NCBI GenBank assembly: GCA_044368415.1
Contig: JBIPLJ010000001.1
Location: 1-64,000, forward strand
Length of the DNA stretch: 64,000 bases
DNA from: UBA4615 sp044368415
Lineage (GTDB): Bacteria; Pseudomonadota; Gammaproteobacteria; Burkholderiales; Burkholderiaceae_E
Direction of reading: 5' to 3'
Part shown: piece by piece, positions 54,375-62,369 of the stretch
Numbering within the stretch: position 1 is the stretch's first letter
How the letters are laid out: every line of letters starts with the position of its first letter
The notes under the pieces: model-generated
Database searches by the model: none
Seen by the model: the letters and a program-made list of their open reading frames with translations, nothing else
Told to the model about the DNA's origin: nothing
Position numbers and translations under genes: made by a program

Positions 54375-55177
54375 CCGCCACCGCCGCCACCAACCCTCTG
54401 CCCCGAGCCGCGCCGGGCCTGCTCGCCGCGCTGATCGAGCGCGAGCCGATCCTCGCGCGCTATGGCATCGCGATGTGGCTCGCGATGATCCCGGCCGCCC
54501 TCGCGCTCGGCCTCGACGAACGGCTGCTGCGCGAGGCGCCGATCTGGCTCAAGCCGCTGAAGTTCCTCGCCTCGGTCGGCCTCTTCGCGCTGACCACCGC
54601 CTGGTTCATCGGGCTGCTGCCCGTGGCGCGCCGCCGCGCCTGGCCGGTGCGCACCGCCGTCTGGACGCTGATCGCCGCGGGCAGCTTCGAGATCGCCTAC
54701 ATCGTGCTGCAGGCGGCACTCGGGGCGGGCTCGCACTACAACGTCGGCGACCCGGTGCATGCCGCGCTCTACTCCGCGATGGCCGTCTCCGCGATCGCGA
54801 TGACCGCGACCCAACCCTTGATCGCATGGGAGATCGCGCGGCACGGCGGCCTCGCGCGATGCAGCGCGTGGCGCACCTCCGTGCTCTGGGGCCTGTCGCT
54901 GACCTTCGTGCTGGGCACGGTGTCAGGGATGATGCTGGGCGGGATGCAGCCGCCCTCGGGCGGCGGGATGCCGCTGACCGGCTGGCACGCAGCGGGCGAC
55001 CTGCGCCCCGCGCACTTCGTCGGGCTGCATGCACATCAGGCGCTGCCGCTGGCGGGGGCCGCGTTGGGAGCGATCGCGCCGCGTGGTGCGCGCGGGATGC
55101 TCGTGCTCGGCATCGTCGTGTACGTCGTCGGCTGGGCCGTGCTGATGGCCACGGGCCTGACGGGGCGAGGCGCCTGA
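54371..55177 (+). CDS. multi-pass membrane protein of the TetR-controlled operon
   Basis: A 268-residue protein with about seven hydrophobic segments and conserved-looking polar residues within or near them (FEIAYIVLQAALGAGSHYN, GDLRPAHFVGLHAHQALPL with several His). The His-rich last third could bind a metal or cofactor. I do not recognise a named family. Coupled to the ABA4-like gene by a four-base overlap. Confidence 0.7.
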   Translation: MTATAATNPLPRAAPGLLAALIEREPILARYGIAMWLAMIPAALALGLDERLLREAPIWLKPLKFLASVGLFALTTAWFIGLLPVARRRAWPVRTAVWTLIAAGSFEIAYIVLQAALGAGSHYNVGDPVHAALYSAMAVSAIAMTATQPLIAWEIARHGGLARCSAWRTSVLWGLSLTFVLGTVSGMMLGGMQPPSGGGMPLTGWHAAGDLRPAHFVGLHAHQALPLAGAALGAIAPRGARGMLVLGIVVYVVGWAVLMATGLTGRGA

Positions 55178-55334
55178 TCGACACTGCACCGAGGCGCAGG
55201 GTGATTACCTCTGTGGAACGGGGGCAATCGGTACCGCCCGCCGACATCCCGCTCTCGCTGCTGCGCCGGCTGGTCGACGTGCTCGACTTCGGCGTGACGC
55301 TATCCTTGCGCCTCCACAACGAGGAGACGGCAAC

Positions 55335-55466
55335 GTGCTCCGACTCGACGACAAGGTCGCACGGGACACCGGCGCGGCGCGCGGACTCGGCTGGGCGATG
55401 GCCCAGGCCCCGGCGCGCGACGGCGCGCGGCGGGTTCTCGACGTCGCTGTGAGGAGGTCGGCATGA
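55335..55466 (+). pseudogene. truncated SDR gene start
   Basis: A GTG with GAGGAG upstream begins LRLDDKVA, then DTGAARGLGWAMAQA, the cofactor-binding N-terminus of a classical short-chain dehydrogenase with two residues altered (VARDTG for VALVTG). It stops after 43 residues, overlapping the ATG of the following SDR gene by ATGA. The remaining 200 or so residues of the domain are missing. Translation of this stub may still couple to the downstream gene. Confidence 0.65.
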
Positions 55467-56269
55467 GCGGGGCGGGAGCGGCGGGGGCCGGCGATACCGG
55501 CGGGGCAGACGCGCCGGGCAGCGTGCGCGATGCGGTCGGCGCGGTCGTCGTTGGTTCCACCGGCGCACTGGGTGCGGCCTTCGTCGAGGCGCTCGTCGCG
55601 AGCGGGGCATTCGCGACGGTGCTGGCGCTGTCGCGCTCGGGGCCGTCGGGTGAGACCGTGGCCGGCCCGGGTTCGAGTCGCGTCGTGCACGCACACATCG
55701 ACCTCACCGACGAGGCGAGCATCGCGGCGGCGGCCGCGCTCGCGCGCACGCTGGTTCCGCCGCGCCGTGTGATCGTCGCGACCGGGCTGCTGCACGCCCC
55801 CGACGGGCTGCGCCCGGAGAAGTCGCTGGCGATGCTCGACGGCGCGCGGCTGGGTCGGCTGTTCGCGGTCAACGCCACCGGCCCGGCGCTGGTCGCCAAG
55901 CACTTCCTGCCGATCATGCCGCGCGAGGGCCGGGCGGTGTTCGCGGCGGTGTCGGCGCGGGTCGGTTCGATCTCGGACAACCGGCTCGGCGGCTGGTACG
56001 GCTACCGCGCCTCGAAGGCGGCGCTGAACATGCTGCTGCGCACCGCAGCCATCGAGTGGGCGCGTACCGCGCGCGAGGGCGTGTGCGTGGGCCTGCATCC
56101 GGGCACGGTCGACAGTGCGCTGTCGCGGCCGTTCCAGGCGAACGTCCCGGAGGGCAGGCTGTTCGACGCGGCCGATTCCGCGGCGAGACTGCTGGAGGTG
56201 CTCGAGCGGCTCGGCCCGGCGGACAGTGGCCGGGTGTTCGCCTGGGACGCAAGCGAAGTGCCGGCCTGA
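55463..56269 (+). CDS. short-chain dehydrogenase, CsgA-like
   Basis: A 268-residue SDR. A Gly/Ala-rich N-terminal 25 residues precede the cofactor loop GAVVVGSTGALG. The active-site block SDNRLGGWYGYRASKAALNM contains the catalytic Tyr-x-x-x-Lys, and upstream Ser is in AAVSARVGS. The sequence around the active site is typical of the CsgA-type SDR subgroup. Substrate unknown. Confidence 0.87.
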   Translation: MSGAGAAGAGDTGGADAPGSVRDAVGAVVVGSTGALGAAFVEALVASGAFATVLALSRSGPSGETVAGPGSSRVVHAHIDLTDEASIAAAAALARTLVPPRRVIVATGLLHAPDGLRPEKSLAMLDGARLGRLFAVNATGPALVAKHFLPIMPREGRAVFAAVSARVGSISDNRLGGWYGYRASKAALNMLLRTAAIEWARTAREGVCVGLHPGTVDSALSRPFQANVPEGRLFDAADSAARLLEVLERLGPADSGRVFAWDASEVPA

Positions 56270-56475
56270 GGCCCGCCGCGCGATACGGGCCGCGCCGGCT
56301 CGGCGCGCTCGCGGAGGATGCGGCGCATCGTGGGATCACCTCTGGCCCGGCACGCCGTCGTGCGAATCCCGCGAAGGCGGCATTCCAAACAAATGGCGGC
56401 GCCTCGACCGTGCAGCCCATGGCCGGGCTCACCTGCCCGGTCGACGTGCGGTCAGCGGAAGGGGAGGTCTCTGCG

Positions 56476-58401
56476 TCAGATCTGCACGCGCGTCCCGAGC
56501 TCCACCACCGCGTTGTCCGGCAGTCTGAAGAAGTCGGACGCACCGCTCGCATTGCGGCTCATCGTCGCGAACAACCGCTCGCGCCAGTCCGCCATGCCGC
56601 CACCCGGTGTCGGCACCACCGTCTCGCGACTGAGGAACCAGCTGGTCTCGAACACCGGCACTCGCAGCGCCGAGTCCGGATCCATCGCCGCGAGCGCGGC
56701 GGGTACGTCGGCCGTCTCCATGAAGCCGAAGTGCAGCGTCACCGACCAGAAGCCGCGCCCCAGCGACCGGATCGCCATGCGCTCGCGCGGATCCACCCAG
56801 GCGCGGTCCTGGAAGACGACGGTCAGGATCACATTGGTCTCGTGCAGCACTTGGTAGTGCTTGAGGTTGTGGAGGAGCGCATGCGGGACGGTGCCCGGGT
56901 CGGCCACCGGATACACGGCGGTGCGCGCCACCCTCGGGATCGATCCCTCGTCGAGGGTGTCGACGAAGTCCTGCAGGACGATGCCGTCGCGGCGGATCGC
57001 GCCGAGCAGCAGCTCCCGCCCACGCGCCCAAGTCGCCATCAGCGCGAACAGGACGAGCCCGAGGGCGAGCGGGAACCAGCCGCCGTCGAAGACCTTCACC
57101 GCACAGCCCGCGACAAGCAGCACATCCACCGCGAGGAACACCATCGTGGCGGTGACGGCGACCGGTCTGGAGATTCCCCATCCGCGACGGATCACGAACC
57201 AGGTGAGCACCGTCGTGATCAGCATCGTCAGCGTCACCGCAATGCCGTAGGCGCCGGCCAGCGCCGACGAACTGCCGAACCCGATCACCGCCGCCACCAC
57301 GCCCACCAGCAGCACCGCATTCACGGCCGGCATGTAGATCTGCCCGGCTTCGCGGGCCGAGGTGAAGCGCACCGTCATGCGCGGCAGGAAGCCGAGCTGG
57401 ATCGCCTGGCGCGTCATCGAGTACGCACCCGAGATCACCGCCTGCGATGCGATGATGGCCGCGAGGGTGGCGAGCACCAGCACCGGCACGACCCAAGCGT
57501 CGGGGAAGAGCCGGTAGAACGGATTCTCGATCGCGGCCGGATCACCGAGCAGCAGCGCGCCCTGGCCGAGGTAGTTGAGCGCGAGGCCCGGGAAGACCAA
57601 ACCCGTCCAGGCGAGGCGGATCGGGCGCCGGCCGAAGTGACCCATGTCGGCATACAGCGCCTCGGCGCCGGTCAGCGCCAGCACGATCGCACCGACCGCG
57701 GCGAACACAACCCAGCCCCGGTCGGCAAGGAACACCAGGCCGTTCAGCGGGTTCAGCGCGGCGAGGATGGCGGGCTGCGCGGCGATGTGAACGACACCCG
57801 CCGCACCCAGCACGACGAACCACAGCACGATAAGCGGGCCGAAGAAGCGGCCGACGACCGCGGTGCCGACCCGCTGCACCAGGAACAGCGCCACCAGGAT
57901 CACGACCGCGCCCGGCACGATCCAGGGCTCGAGGCCGGGCGCGACCAGCACCAGGCCCTCCATCGCGCCGAGCACCGAGATCGCCGGCGTGATCAGGCTG
58001 TCGCCGTAGAAGAGCGTCGCGCCGAAGACACCGAGCAACAGCAGGCCGCGTCGCAGCGTCGGACGGTCGCGCACGGCCCCAGCCGCCAGCGCCGTCAGCG
58101 CGAGCACGCCGCCCTCGCCGTGGTTGTCGGCGCGCAGGACGAGCACGACGTACTTGAGCGTCACCACCAACATCAGCGCCCACACGATTGCCGAGACCGC
58201 GCCGATCAGGTGCGGTGCATCGAGGGGCACGCCGGTGGCTGGCGCAAAGACCTCCTTGACGGTGTAGAGCGGCGAGGTGCCGATGTCGCCATAGACGACG
58301 CCGAGCGCACCGAGCGTGAGCGCGGCGACGCCGGCGCGCTGCGGCGTGCCCTGCTCTGCTCGGGTTGCGACGCCCTCTGCGGACGGGAGCGGGACGGACA
58401 T
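56476..58401 (-). CDS. kup: KUP-family potassium uptake protein
   Basis: A 641-residue inner-membrane K+:H+ symporter with twelve hydrophobic segments and a C-terminal cytosolic domain. The KUP marks GVVYGDIGTSPLYT, ADNHGEGGVLALTAL and FYGDSLITPAISVLGAMEG are intact. It lies downstream of a KdpDE-like pair on the same strand, with a VapBC module and its flanking repeats inserted between. The first codons of kup are duplicated in the right-hand repeat. Confidence 0.95.
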   Translation of the reverse strand: MSVPLPSAEGVATRAEQGTPQRAGVAALTLGALGVVYGDIGTSPLYTVKEVFAPATGVPLDAPHLIGAVSAIVWALMLVVTLKYVVLVLRADNHGEGGVLALTALAAGAVRDRPTLRRGLLLLGVFGATLFYGDSLITPAISVLGAMEGLVLVAPGLEPWIVPGAVVILVALFLVQRVGTAVVGRFFGPLIVLWFVVLGAAGVVHIAAQPAILAALNPLNGLVFLADRGWVVFAAVGAIVLALTGAEALYADMGHFGRRPIRLAWTGLVFPGLALNYLGQGALLLGDPAAIENPFYRLFPDAWVVPVLVLATLAAIIASQAVISGAYSMTRQAIQLGFLPRMTVRFTSAREAGQIYMPAVNAVLLVGVVAAVIGFGSSSALAGAYGIAVTLTMLITTVLTWFVIRRGWGISRPVAVTATMVFLAVDVLLVAGCAVKVFDGGWFPLALGLVLFALMATWARGRELLLGAIRRDGIVLQDFVDTLDEGSIPRVARTAVYPVADPGTVPHALLHNLKHYQVLHETNVILTVVFQDRAWVDPRERMAIRSLGRGFWSVTLHFGFMETADVPAALAAMDPDSALRVPVFETSWFLSRETVVPTPGGGMADWRERLFATMSRNASGASDFFRLPDNAVVELGTRVQI

Positions 58402-58498
58402 GAGGGTTCCGGGTCGGGAGGAGGTGCCGGGAGACTGCACGCCGAGCCATCAGGAACGCATAAGGATCCCGTCAGGCGCCCGGATCGGCGAGGCTGTC
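58361..58498. repeat. left copy of a ~140-bp direct repeat
   Basis: This segment carries the first codons of kup, the short spacer and a stub of the last codons of the response-regulator gene (SLADPGA and stop). It matches 59378-59522 in the same orientation with a handful of mismatches and small indels. The two copies bracket the VapBC module and a ParD relic. Confidence 0.85.
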
Positions 58499-58931
58499 AG
58501 GGGGAGACGCGCAGCACAACAGGCTTGATCTTCAGGCGTTGGGCATTCCGGCTCAGGACGTCGTCCAGGGTTGCGATGTACTTCGCACCCGCAGCCTCCG
58601 CAGATGCCAGATGCAGGGCGTCGCCAGCGCGCAACGCGCTCGTGGCATTGAGCACCAACTCGGCCGCCCGATGAAAGTTCGCAGGCTCCACCTGAAGCAG
58701 TCGCAGGTCGGCAGCCACCATGCGTTCGAAGCGCGCCCAGGCACCTTGGGCCTGCTGCAGGTCGATGGCCCCGGTGCGCTGCTTGATGCCAAGGGCGCTT
58801 GCGAACTCCGTAACGCACCAAGCCGCGGCGATGAGTTCGCTTTTCTCGCGCGCATACCAGTCGGCCACCGCCACGCTGTATGGCTCGTTCAGGAACAAAG
58901 GCACGAGTATGCTGGTATCGACATAAACCAT
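58497..58931 (-). CDS. vapC: VapC-type PIN-domain toxin
   Basis: A 144-residue ribonuclease toxin. The catalytic acidic residues are all present: Asp in MVYVDTSILV, Glu in CVTEFASAL, Asp in LRAGDALHLA and Asp in IATLDD. VapC toxins cleave tRNA or rRNA. The start lies one base after the antitoxin stop, the usual coupling. Confidence 0.92.
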   Translation of the reverse strand: MVYVDTSILVPLFLNEPYSVAVADWYAREKSELIAAAWCVTEFASALGIKQRTGAIDLQQAQGAWARFERMVAADLRLLQVEPANFHRAAELVLNATSALRAGDALHLASAEAAGAKYIATLDDVLSRNAQRLKIKPVVLRVSP

Positions 58932-58932
58932 G

Positions 58933-59178
58933 TCAGTACCGCGCGCCGCTACGCAGTTCCTCCATCACGGGCTCACTCATCTGCATGGCATCGCGAGCCT
59001 GAGCCAGTTCAAGTGCGAATGCCTTACGGCTCCACTGCGCCGGCCGAATGGACAGGCTGCCGTCTACGGTGAGCCGGGCTTCCACGATCGCGCCTTCGCG
59101 CAAGCCGAGCAGTCGCACGACTTCAGAAGGGATCCGCAGGGCAAGACTGTTACCCCACTTGGCTACTTGTAGATCCAC
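58933..59178 (-). CDS. vapB: AbrB/MazE-type antitoxin of VapC
   Basis: An 81-residue swapped-hairpin AbrB antitoxin: LQVAKWGNSLALRIPSEVV, LLGLREGAIVEARLTVDGSL, then a C-terminal toxin-wrapping tail. The GTG at 59178 has AGGA upstream; an ATG nine codons earlier is possible. It neutralises the VapC toxin and should repress its own operon through the palindrome at 59194. Confidence 0.9.
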   Translation of the reverse strand: MDLQVAKWGNSLALRIPSEVVRLLGLREGAIVEARLTVDGSLSIRPAQWSRKAFALELAQARDAMQMSEPVMEELRSGARY

Positions 59179-59193
59179 GATTGATATCCTTAG

Positions 59194-59205
59194 ATGTATA
59201 TACAT
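59194..59205. promoter_or_regulatory. palindromic operator candidate of vapBC
   Basis: ATGTATATACAT is a perfect 12-base palindrome in a distinctly AT-rich spot 16 bases upstream of the vapB start. It lies where the promoter should be. Autorepression by the VapB-VapC complex is the family rule; the assignment here is inferred. Confidence 0.65.
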
Positions 59206-59274
59206 ACTACTCACTGACCGCCGGATGTCAAGCCGCTGCGGGCTTGCTGCTCCCGCTACTCGGAGTTCCGCAAC

Positions 59275-59377
59275 ATGCCCAGCCGCAACGTCAACTCGAG
59301 CGAACAACAACCGCAATGGGTCAAAACCCTGGTGCAGTCCGGTCGCTACCCGAACGCAAGCGAGCTGCTATCTGCGC
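59275..59377 (+). pseudogene. ParD-like antitoxin remnant
   Basis: An ATG starts MPSRNVNSSEQQ, then WVKTLVQSGRYPNASELL, the ribbon-helix-helix N-terminus of CC2985-type ParD antitoxins. The match stops where the right-hand direct repeat begins. The C-terminal toxin-binding tail and any ParE toxin are absent. It was thus cut by the event that created the repeat. Confidence 0.75.
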
Positions 59378-59522
59378 GGGTCGCACTGCCGTCTGCGGAC
59401 GAGCGGGACGGACATGAGGGTTCCGGGTCGGGAAGAGGTGCCCGGAGACTGCACGCCTCGCGATCAGGAACGCATAAGGGTTCCGTCAGGCACTCGTCAG
59501 GCGCCAGGATCGGCGAGGCTGT
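59378..59522. repeat. right copy of the ~140-bp direct repeat
   Basis: Matches 58361-58498. It runs from a frameshifted copy of the first kup codons through the spacer into the true C-terminus of the response-regulator gene (overlapping its last 26 bases). The kup start here is not followed by an open frame. Confidence 0.85.
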
Positions 59523-60201
59523 AGCCGACGCCCGGCTCGGTCAGCAGCAGGCGCGGATCGGCCGGGTCGCGCTCGAGCTTTGCGCGCAGTTGCCCCAGGT
59601 ACAGGCGCAAGTACTGCGTGTCGTTGACGTGCTCGGGGCCCCAGACATCGGCGAGGAGCTGCCGGTGGGTGACCACACGGCCGGCCTGCCGCACCAGCCG
59701 AGCCAGCACGCGGAACTCAGTGGGGGTCAGATGCAGCGCCACGCCGTCGCGCGTCACGCGGCGCGCGGCGATGTCGACCGCCACACCGCCCTGCGCCCAG
59801 TGCAGCAGCGCGGGCGCTGCCGCCACGCCGCGGTGGCGCAGCGCGACCCGCATCCGCGCGAGCAGCTCAGCCAGCCCGAAGGGCTTGACCAGGTAGTCGT
59901 CGGCGCCGGCGTCGAGCAGCCGCACCTTCGGATCCTCGCCATGACGCGCCGAGATGACGATCACCGCCGGTGCGCATGCGCGGCGCAGCGCGGCGAGCAG
60001 CGCCTCGCCATCTCCGTCGGGCAAACCGAGGTCGAGCAGCACGAGGTCGGGGCCGGCGTCGGCGAAGGCATGTGCGAGCAACGCGCGGGCGTCGGCGATG
60101 CTCGCCGCGGCAGTGACCGAGTAGCCCTCGAGCGCCAGCGCGTCGCGCAGCGTGGCGCGCAGCTCGCGGTCATCCTCGACGAGCAGGACCGAGGTGGTCA
60201 T
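59497..60201 (-). CDS. KdpE-like OmpR-family response regulator
   Basis: A 234-residue regulator. The receiver domain has the acidic pocket (EDD), the phospho-Asp in LVLLDLGLPDGDG and the Lys in YLVKPF. The C-terminal winged helix ends in LTEPGVGYSLADPGA, and GPEHVNDTQYLRLYLGQLRAKLE is characteristic of KdpE. It should be phosphorylated by the adjacent sensor and act on kup; this target is inferred from position. Confidence 0.9.
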   Translation of the reverse strand: MTTSVLLVEDDRELRATLRDALALEGYSVTAAASIADARALLAHAFADAGPDLVLLDLGLPDGDGEALLAALRRACAPAVIVISARHGEDPKVRLLDAGADDYLVKPFGLAELLARMRVALRHRGVAAAPALLHWAQGGVAVDIAARRVTRDGVALHLTPTEFRVLARLVRQAGRVVTHRQLLADVWGPEHVNDTQYLRLYLGQLRAKLERDPADPRLLLTEPGVGYSLADPGA

Positions 60202-60255
60202 CCGCAGGCCTTCGCGCCCGGGCGGCTCATCGTTCGGCCTCTGCGCCTGGGTCGC

Positions 60256-61773
60256 TCATCGTTCCGCCTCCGGTGCGGCCGCAGGCGCAGCCTCGATCGG
60301 CAGCGCGCAGGCCGCGACAGTGCCGCCGCCCGTGCGCGGGTGCAGCACGAGCTCGCCGCCGTGCACCCGCGCGATCGCGCGGCAGACCGCGAGGCCGAGG
60401 CCGGTGCCCTGCTCGGGCGCGCGTCGCGCGCCATCGGCGCCGCCCGGCGGCAGACCGGGGCCGCGATCACGGACCTCGAGCCGAAGCCGCTCGCCATCCC
60501 GCCGCGCAGCGATCTCGACCGGTCCGTCCGCGTCGCCCGCATGGCGCAGCGCATTCGCGACGAGGTTCTCGAGGAGCTGCACCACCAGCACCGCGTCACA
60601 GCGCACGAGCGGCAGGCCGGGCTCGACCTCGGTCTGCAGACGCCGCGCCGGATCGCGGCGCCTCACGCGGCCGACGACCGAGCCGATCAGCTCCTCGGCC
60701 GACTCCCAATCGCGTCGCAGCGCGAGATCGGGGGCGTCGAGGCGCGCGAGCTGCAGCGTGTCGTCGACGATGCGCGCAAGCTGGGTCGCCTCGTCGACGA
60801 TCGTGGCTGCGAGGCGGCGGCGGCGGGCGGGGTCGAGCCGGTCGTCCTGATCGTGCAGCGAGGAGGCGGCGCCGACGATGGTGGCGAGCGGCGTGCGATG
60901 GTCGTGGGCGATCGCCGACAGCAGCGTGCCTCGGAGCGCCTGCAGCGCGGCCGCCTCGCGCTCGCGGGCGGCCGCAGCATGTGCGACGGCGCGCTCGAGT
61001 TCGGCGCCCATCCGGTCGCACAGCGCCTGAAGGTGCTCGCGCTGCGACGGCGAGTAATGCGGAGCCGGGTCGAGCCGCACCCACGCCGCCCCCATGGTGC
61101 GGCCATGGCCGCGCAGCGGCAGGCCCCAGGCGCGTAGGCCGTCCCAACGGCCGGTGCCGGGGCCGAGCGCGCGTCCTTCGCGCAGCAGGTGGCGCAGCCC
61201 GTCGGCTTCGTCCGGGTCGGCGTCGCCGAGGCGGATCGGGGCGGTCTTCGACCCGGACACGTCGGCGTCGTCGGCCACCCATACCGTCGCCGGCGCAGCA
61301 CCGGGCAGTGTCAGCAGCACGCGCAGCCGCGACAGGCAGGCGCTTGGGTCTTCGGCGTCCTGCAGGGCCTCGCCGAAGCAGCGCAGCTCACCCGCGCGCG
61401 CGGCCAGCAGGCGCTCGGCGAGCGCGAGCCGACGCTGGCGCGCCATCGATGCCGACACCAGCGTGCTCACCCCGCCCATCGTCACGAGCAGCAGCGCGTG
61501 CTGTTGAAGGTCCACCGACAGGGTCCAGCGCGGCGGCACGAAGACGAGGTTGAACGCGAGCACGCCAAGGATGCTCGCCACGACCGCGGCGAGCGGACTC
61601 AGCCACGGCGCGGCGAGCGCGGCGCCGAGGACCAGCAGCATCGCGAGGTTGGCGACGTCAAGGCGCCCGTCGAGGGCCAGCATCGCGGCCCAGGCGAGCG
61701 TCCAGACGAGGAGCGCCGGCCAGCGCGGCGGGGCGGTGACGAGGGTCGGGGATGCGGCACCCGGGGCGAGCAT
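60256..61773 (-). CDS. KdpD-like sensor kinase lacking the N-terminal KdpD domains
   Basis: A 505-residue membrane kinase. It starts with the DUF4118 four-helix membrane domain (TLAWAAMLALDGRLDVANLAMLL region). A GAF-like segment follows, then HisKA with the phosphoacceptor in SAIAHDHRTPLA (HDHRTP rather than HDLRTP) and HATPase with N box NLVANALRHA and G2 EQGTGLGLAV. The N-terminal KdpD and universal-stress domains of E. coli KdpD (about 400 residues) are absent. ATG at 61773; a TTG three codons upstream is possible. Confidence 0.88.
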   Translation of the reverse strand: MLAPGAASPTLVTAPPRWPALLVWTLAWAAMLALDGRLDVANLAMLLVLGAALAAPWLSPLAAVVASILGVLAFNLVFVPPRWTLSVDLQQHALLLVTMGGVSTLVSASMARQRRLALAERLLAARAGELRCFGEALQDAEDPSACLSRLRVLLTLPGAAPATVWVADDADVSGSKTAPIRLGDADPDEADGLRHLLREGRALGPGTGRWDGLRAWGLPLRGHGRTMGAAWVRLDPAPHYSPSQREHLQALCDRMGAELERAVAHAAAAREREAAALQALRGTLLSAIAHDHRTPLATIVGAASSLHDQDDRLDPARRRRLAATIVDEATQLARIVDDTLQLARLDAPDLALRRDWESAEELIGSVVGRVRRRDPARRLQTEVEPGLPLVRCDAVLVVQLLENLVANALRHAGDADGPVEIAARRDGERLRLEVRDRGPGLPPGGADGARRAPEQGTGLGLAVCRAIARVHGGELVLHPRTGGGTVAACALPIEAAPAAAPEAER

Positions 61774-61843
61774 GGTCGGCAACGTAGCACGAAGAGGAGG
61801 CCCGACAGGGTGGCGAGGGCCGGGCGCCCTAGGCCGCCCGCGC

Positions 61844-62212
61844 TCACGTCTTGACTTCGACCACCCGTTGAAACCCGCCGAAGATCATGCGCTTGCCGTC
61901 GAAGGGCATCGGCGGATTGCCGGGCGCGGCAGGATCCATGCGCGGGTCCTCCATCATCTTCTTCATCCCGGCGTCGCGTGTAGCCTTGTCCGGCCACTCG
62001 ACCCATGCAAACACCACCACTTCCTCCGCCGTCGCCTGGACCGCGCGGCGGAAGTCGGTGAGCGTGCCGTCGGGGACGTCGTCGCCCCAGCACTCCACCA
62101 CGCGGATCGCGCCGAGTTCGAGGAACATCGGGTCGAAGTGACTCGCATGGTCGATGAACCGCTGTTTGTTCGCGCTGGGCACTGCGATCACGAACCCGTC
62201 GATGTAGGACAT
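61844..62212 (-). CDS. DUF1428 family protein
   Basis: A 122-residue alpha/beta-barrel-dimer-type protein with the family marks YIDGFVIAVP, VVECWGDDVPDG and MPFDGKRMIFGGF. Length and sequence are complete. No biochemical function is established for the family; E. coli YbaA is a member. A single gene. Confidence 0.88.
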   Translation of the reverse strand: MSYIDGFVIAVPSANKQRFIDHASHFDPMFLELGAIRVVECWGDDVPDGTLTDFRRAVQATAEEVVVFAWVEWPDKATRDAGMKKMMEDPRMDPAAPGNPPMPFDGKRMIFGGFQRVVEVKT

Positions 62213-62369
62213 GCTCTGGCTCCTGGGGTGTCGACCGGTGGAGGCACCCGCCCGGGTGCCTCTCGTACCGCGCCGAAGCACCCGATGATGCACGCGGCGC
62301 CGTCGACTCGCCCATCGGCGGACGTTCGGATCCGGCACGTTTGTGTGCCATCGGCCGCGCATTCGATGG

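Noticed and set aside
56056..58674. Very long plus-strand open frame (about 870 codons) opposite kup
   Set aside because: It is Arg/His/Gln-rich antisense sequence of kup and the repeat region, a usual by-product of high GC; the minus strand encodes an unmistakable K+ transporter.
59275..61137. Long plus-strand open frame opposite the KdpDE-like genes
   Set aside because: Only its first 33 codons look like a real protein (ParD N-terminus). The rest is antisense of two well-supported genes.
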